DNA from: an uncultured Prevotella sp.
GTDB taxonomy: Bacteria; Bacteroidota; Bacteroidia; Bacteroidales; Bacteroidaceae
Length of the DNA stretch: 17,857 bases
Assembly: GCA_934230115.1 (NCBI GenBank)
Contig: CAKQEI010000052.1
Coordinates: 1-17,857, forward strand
Direction: 5' to 3'
Shown in pieces: positions 14,365 through 17,857 of this stretch. The position numbers were made by a program, and so were the translations under genes. The notes beneath the pieces are model-generated. The model did no database searches, was not told where the DNA came from, and saw only the letters and a program-made list of their open reading frames with translations. How positions within the stretch are numbered: position 1 is the first letter of the stretch; each line of letters begins with the position of its first letter.

Positions 14365-15294
14365 ATGAAATATCTTGACCCCAAAGCCGACCTTACCTTC
14401 AAGAAGATATTCGGCGAGCATAAGGACCTGCTCATTAGTCTTCTCAATGCTCTGTTGCCATTGGCCGACGATGAGCAGATAGAGAGCGTGGAGTATCTAT
14501 CGCCCGAACTTGTGCCCGACACTTATGTAGGCAAAAACAGTATTGTGGATGTGAGATGCCGCGACGTGAAGAACCGTCAGTTTATTGTTGAGATGCAGAT
14601 GCTGTGGACAGAAGCTTTCAAGCAGCGAGTGCTGTTCAACGCTTCCAAGGCCTTCGTGCGCCAGCTCGACAAGAAGCGCAAGTATGAGTTGCTGCAACCT
14701 GTCTACTCGCTCAACCTTGTCAACGAGACCTTCATAAAGGAATATCCCGATGAATTTATCCACAACTATAATGTTGTGCATGAGCTGCACAGCAACGAGA
14801 TTATCGACGGACTGCATTTCACATTCGTTGAGCTTCCAAAGTTCCAGGCCCATTCAATAAAAGAAAAGAAAATGGCTGTGCTGTGGCTTAGATTCCTTAC
14901 AGAGATTGACGAGCAGACAAAGGAAGTGCCACAAGAACTCTTGGACAATCCGGAAACCTCGAAGGCCCTGAAAACAGTAGAGGAATCTGCCATGTCGAAA
15001 GACGAGCTGCTTGCCTACGATGACTTTTGGGACAAGCTTGGTGCCGAACGTCTGCTGTTGGTTGATTCCAACAGGAGAAGCATGGAGGAAGGCAGAGAAG
15101 AAGGAAGAAAAGAAGGACTAAAAGAAGGACTAAAAGAAGGACGCAAAAAGGGAATAGAAGAAGGACGCAAAGAGGGACTAAAAGAGGGCCGTGCAGATGT
15201 GGCAAGAAATCTGTTGAGCATAGGAATGCCATTGGAAGATATTGCCAAAGTTACCGGACTGGAGATAAAAGACATAGAACAGCTGAAAAAATAG
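14365..15294 (+). CDS. Rpn/PDDEXK-family putative nuclease
   Basis: The 309-residue protein starts MKYLDPKADLTFKKIFGEHKD, the hallmark opening of the Rpn/PD-(D/E)XK transposase-like family. Candidate catalytic residues are Asp62 (IVDVRC) and Glu76 with Gln78 (FIVEMQM), the D-ExQ form usual in this family. A helical middle region follows, then an EGR/EGLKEG repeat at about 241-276, then a short helix-turn-helix-like end (LLSIGMPLEDIAKVTGLEI). E. coli Rpn proteins promote RecA-independent recombination and have DNase activity; annotation as transposase is historical. It follows the AAA/PDDEXK gene by 15 bp on the same strand, so the two are probably one transcript. The frame and motifs are intact. 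Confidence 0.92.
   Translation: MKYLDPKADLTFKKIFGEHKDLLISLLNALLPLADDEQIESVEYLSPELVPDTYVGKNSIVDVRCRDVKNRQFIVEMQMLWTEAFKQRVLFNASKAFVRQLDKKRKYELLQPVYSLNLVNETFIKEYPDEFIHNYNVVHELHSNEIIDGLHFTFVELPKFQAHSIKEKKMAVLWLRFLTEIDEQTKEVPQELLDNPETSKALKTVEESAMSKDELLAYDDFWDKLGAERLLLVDSNRRSMEEGREEGRKEGLKEGLKEGRKKGIEEGRKEGLKEGRADVARNLLSIGMPLEDIAKVTGLEIKDIEQLKK
15085..15192 (+). repeat. Degenerate 12-bp tandem repeat encoding EGRK/EGLK units
   Basis: About nine purine-rich 12-base units (GAAGGACNNAAA-like) encode four-residue steps of Glu-Gly-(Arg/Leu)-Lys/Glu. Copies differ at third positions, so this is an old and common feature of Rpn-family tails rather than a recent expansion, although the two adjacent GGACTAAAAGAA copies are identical. 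Confidence 0.85.
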
Positions 15295-15318
15295 AAAGGA
15301 GACAACAGCTTTAAACTG

Positions 15319-16446
15319 ATGAGACATATTAAGACAGCATTTATAGGATTCGGTTATCGTGGAAAACAAATGCTGCGCCTGTTGCGCACCATTGATTTCT
15401 TCGACATTGTTGGCATTGCCGACAAGAACGACTGCCAGGAGAAGAACTCTCTTGGTGTACCTTTCTATCAAGGCGAAGAGGCGTTCAAGACAATGCTTGA
15501 GGAGCAACACCCCGAACTCGTATTCATCACCACACCGTGGCATCTGCATGTGCCGCAAGCTGTGGAGTGTATGCGCCATCATTGTCATGTGGCTCTCGAA
15601 ATTAAGGGAGGTCTATGCCATGATGAATATGCCCCATTGGCCGAGATTGCCAACAAGGAAGGATTAAGGGTTTTTCCATTGGAAAACACTCTTTTCATGC
15701 GCGAGATACTTGCCATAAAACGTATGGCAGACGAAGGCGTGCTGGGCGAGATAGTATACATGCGAGGCGGCTACCGCCACGACTTGCGCGACATTTTGCT
15801 CGACGACAAAGGCATACTCGGTGGGCGCAAAGGCACAGAAAGCGTGTGGCGAAGCCGTTTCTATACACATAACAATGGAGACATCTACCCCACTCATGCC
15901 CTTGGACCGCTCTGCATGATTCTCGGCATAGGCAAGAACGACCAACTTGCATGGCTCACTTCATTTGCCACAAAGGCTGTGGGACTGCGCCAACGAATGT
16001 CTGAACACGACGCAACAACAATAACTCTCGGCGACATCGTGTCCACACAAATAGAGACAAAAGGCGGAACACTCATATCCCTTACACACGACACTACACT
16101 ACCGCGACCTCGCAGTCTCGACTTTGAGGTGCAAGGCTCACGTGGCATTTGGGACGGAGTGAACCGACGTATCTATATCGAGGGCATGAACAACCATGAA
16201 CAATGGGAGGACGATGCTGAATACATCAAAAAATATGAAAGCACCTACTGGCAGCTTTGGGGCGAAGAGGCTCTCAACAACGACAGCCACCACAAAGGCA
16301 TGGACTATATAATGCTTCGTGCTATAGAATCAGACCTTACAGGCCAAACCCCTTATCCCGCCACACTAAGCGACCTCGCCCTGTGGACATCCGTGACAAT
16401 ACTGTCTGAAGAATCCATCAAGAAGCATAGTCGTGTGGCTTTTTAA
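15319..16446 (+). CDS. Gfo/Idh/MocA-family protein, GH109-like
   Basis: The 375-residue protein has an N-terminal Rossmann fold for NAD(P) (FIGFGYRG at 8-15) and the family middle motif TPWHLHVPQAVECM at about 72-85. Several later motifs resemble NAD-dependent GH109 alpha-N-acetylgalactosaminidases: PLEN at 120-123, GGYRHDLRD at 150-158, GDIYPTHALGP at 187-197 (with a histidine in the catalytic-type position), and LPRPRSLDFEVQGSRG at about 261-276. GH109 enzymes cleave glycosides by a redox-elimination mechanism using tightly bound NAD. This protein is shorter than typical GH109 members and lacks a signal peptide, so it would act in the cytoplasm. A plain sugar dehydrogenase is the main alternative. 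It begins 24 bp after the Rpn gene and ends at a terminator. Confidence 0.87.
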   Translation: MRHIKTAFIGFGYRGKQMLRLLRTIDFFDIVGIADKNDCQEKNSLGVPFYQGEEAFKTMLEEQHPELVFITTPWHLHVPQAVECMRHHCHVALEIKGGLCHDEYAPLAEIANKEGLRVFPLENTLFMREILAIKRMADEGVLGEIVYMRGGYRHDLRDILLDDKGILGGRKGTESVWRSRFYTHNNGDIYPTHALGPLCMILGIGKNDQLAWLTSFATKAVGLRQRMSEHDATTITLGDIVSTQIETKGGTLISLTHDTTLPRPRSLDFEVQGSRGIWDGVNRRIYIEGMNNHEQWEDDAEYIKKYESTYWQLWGEEALNNDSHHKGMDYIMLRAIESDLTGQTPYPATLSDLALWTSVTILSEESIKKHSRVAF

Positions 16447-16481
16447 TGTCACAATATTATTAAAGAACATTTATACAAGAG

Positions 16482-16533
16482 AAAAAATAATAAGTCCGAC
16501 GAACCAAAACGAAATGGTTTCATCGGACTTATT
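16482..16533. terminator. Bidirectional terminator between convergent genes
   Basis: AATAAGTCCGA at 16489-16499 pairs perfectly with TCGGACTTATT at 16523-16533. After one mismatch the stem continues with GAACC/GGTTTC pairing, including a bulge. On the minus strand it runs into TATTTTTTC, a strong U-tract. It separates the GH109-like gene from the convergent secreted-protein gene. Confidence 0.85.
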
Positions 16534-16551
16534 TGGTATAATACAATAATT

Positions 16552-17328
16552 TTATCTTACAATAACCTTTCTTATGCTACCATCACTCATCTTTATAAGA
16601 TTCACGCCCTTCTGTGGGGCATTAAGTTTAGTTCCAGTAGCAGAATAACGTGCTATTTCTTTCTTTTCCAAATTGTTTTGTTTGATTGACGTTTCTCCAC
16701 CTTCTGCATTGCAATAGTAGTAAGTGGGAGCTATGATATAATAGCTCTTTTCCTGGTCGTATGACATTATATCAAGAGGAAACCATTCCGTGAAGTTTAA
16801 AAGCACAAGCTCTTTTGTTTCCTCGTCATAAGTAAGAGTAAAGTTCTTCTTTGTACTTTCCACATTATCATATACTGTAATAATGCCTTTCTCTGCATCA
16901 TAAGTATAACTACCGTCCACCAAGGTCACAGAAAAATCACCATAACCATAAGTCATTAAGAAATTGTCTTCTGTGATAGCAAAACGGATAAAATATATTC
17001 CTGTTACCGTACGGTCTGCCGCTTCCTCTGCAGTAATTTTCTCGTTTGCTGGATTAGCATTCCAATCTTTAGCAAACTGCTCACAATATTCTTTTACTGA
17101 AGTATAAACATAATTGCCATCCTCATCATGAGCGAAACCGTCAGGATTATTATAATCCAACAGATAACATACGCCCTTAGGATTTTCTATGTCAAATACC
17201 GTATGGGTGGTAGACCATGTGTTTTGAAAATCTTTAGCTGTTGGTATAACACCAGCCATTGCCGACCAACTGCTTGCAAATGCTACAATTGCTGCAACCA
17301 CAAATCTTTTGAGTAAACATTTTTTCAT
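16552..17328 (-). CDS. Secreted protein with T9SS-type C-terminal tail
   Basis: The protein is 258 residues from the ATG at 17326-17328, which begins a clean signal peptide (MKKCLLKRFVVAAIVAFASS, cut after AMA at about 25). The longer upstream frame would bury the signal. The mature part is acidic and rich in Tyr, Thr and Asp, with beta-rich segments (FLMTYGYGDFSVTLVDGSYTY, broken by turns). I recognise no catalytic domain. The last 30 residues, with YSATGTKLNAPQKGVNLIKM followed by SDG..RKV.VR, closely resemble the short C-terminal tail common in Prevotella proteins and thought to direct type IX secretion or surface display. A strong promoter lies about 40 bases upstream and a terminator follows, so it stands alone. 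The function of the mature domain is unknown. Confidence 0.87.
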   Translation of the reverse strand: MKKCLLKRFVVAAIVAFASSWSAMAGVIPTAKDFQNTWSTTHTVFDIENPKGVCYLLDYNNPDGFAHDEDGNYVYTSVKEYCEQFAKDWNANPANEKITAEEAADRTVTGIYFIRFAITEDNFLMTYGYGDFSVTLVDGSYTYDAEKGIITVYDNVESTKKNFTLTYDEETKELVLLNFTEWFPLDIMSYDQEKSYYIIAPTYYYCNAEGGETSIKQNNLEKKEIARYSATGTKLNAPQKGVNLIKMSDGSIRKVIVR

Positions 17329-17367
17329 AAGCCTTCTTTTGTTATTAGTTATTATTGCTGTCGTTTG

Positions 17368-17398
17368 CAAATATAACGAATTTTTCATTATACACAAA
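17368..17398 (-). promoter_or_regulatory. Promoter of the T9SS-tail protein gene
   Basis: On the minus strand, TTTG (complement of 17395-17398) is followed after 19 bases by TATATTTG (complement of 17368-17375), a close match to the Bacteroidota promoter in sequence and spacing, 40 bases upstream of the chosen ATG. This also supports that start over the longer frame, whose first codons would lie upstream of the promoter. Confidence 0.78.
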
Positions 17399-17503
17399 GC
17401 AAAAAAAACACAGAATTCCATATATTTATACACTTTGTACTTATTTCGAACAAAAAGAGTTACTTTTAGGTTTACCTATACATATTTTTACTCCCTCGGC
17501 AGG

Positions 17504-17534
17504 AAAAAATATTTCTCCCGGCAGAGAGATATTT
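17504..17534 (-). terminator. Terminator for the minus-strand gene at the window edge
   Basis: AAATATTTCTC at 17507-17517 pairs with GAGAGATATTT at 17524-17534 through 10 Watson-Crick pairs and one G-U pair around a 6-base loop. On the minus strand it continues into TTTTTTCC. A second small hairpin, GCCTAT/ATAGGC at 17538-17553, lies just before it. Confidence 0.6.
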
Positions 17535-17607
17535 TGAGCCTATCAGAATAGGCAGGATATCATAATAAACCAATAACACCTATTTATATATAAGTATGCG
17601 TTCAAAT

Positions 17608-17857
17608 TTATCTTCCACTTTTATGCCAATCCACATGCCTCTGGCAATTCCACTTTATTGCGATTTCAGTAATCTTTGCAGATGTTTTCTGCCAAAACCA
17701 ACACATTTCATTGACACTTCCACACAAATCTCCACACGCTTTTTCCGCCAATATGGAGAGCAAAACCACTATTTCCTTTACTGTAAAATATCTATATACA
17801 GGGATGACTATCAACGCCAATACGATGATAAGTATAGCTCTTGGAGACAAAATGTTT
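17608..17857 (-). CDS. C-terminus of an unknown protein with a hydrophobic segment (partial)
   Basis: A frame open to the window edge encodes at least 82 residues and stops at 17608. It contains one strongly hydrophobic stretch (AILIIVLALIVIPVYRYF) followed by a mixed segment with several Cys and Trp residues. No family is recognised. Any start lies either beyond the window or at a TTG at 17848-17850. A plausible minus-strand terminator about 75 bases downstream supports a real transcript, but the frame itself could be chance. Confidence 0.4.
   Translation of the reverse strand, partial: NILSPRAILIIVLALIVIPVYRYFTVKEIVVLLSILAEKACGDLCGSVNEMCWFWQKTSAKITEIAIKWNCQRHVDWHKSGR

Overview
The window looks like a chromosomal segment from a Bacteroidota bacterium, most likely Prevotella or a close relative. 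The basis is the set of full-length proteins, several matches to the Bacteroidota promoter pattern (TTTG/TTG at about -33 and TAnnTTTG at about -7), few Shine-Dalgarno sequences, and one secreted protein with a short C-terminal tail of the type IX secretion kind. I found no tRNA, rRNA, CRISPR array, intact insertion sequence or prophage.

Left part (1-5653). A 35-residue C-terminal stub, probably of a GGGtGRT-family protein, ends at 108. A bidirectional terminator follows. On the minus strand come a Crp/Fnr-type regulator and, upstream of it, lepA (elongation factor 4). lepA is divergent from a small lipoprotein gene across a nearly mirror-symmetric promoter region. Next, on the minus strand, are two adjacent nagA-like genes about 81% identical in protein. 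The downstream copy has lost a conserved metal-binding histidine.

Middle part (5654-9700). A structured intergenic region is followed on the minus strand by a TSCPD-domain gene, yebC and pheT. pheT and yebC are probably one transcript. A strong terminator lies almost on the start codon of the TSCPD gene.

ECF operon (9798-12639, minus strand). The order is an ECF sigma factor, a single-pass membrane protein placed as its anti-sigma factor, a secreted protein made of three TonB-plug-like repeats, and a secreted TlpA-like thiol-disulfide oxidoreductase. The first two genes overlap by 4 bp and the remaining gaps are both 43 bp, so this reads as one envelope-sensing unit. It is the best candidate here for an undescribed system.

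Right part (12781-17857). On the plus strand are an AAA-ATPase/PD-(D/E)XK protein, an Rpn/PDDEXK-family protein with an EGR-rich repeat tail, and a Gfo/Idh/MocA protein with GH109-like motifs. A bidirectional terminator separates them from a minus-strand secreted protein with a T9SS-type tail. The window ends inside a minus-strand reading frame of unknown function that carries one hydrophobic segment.
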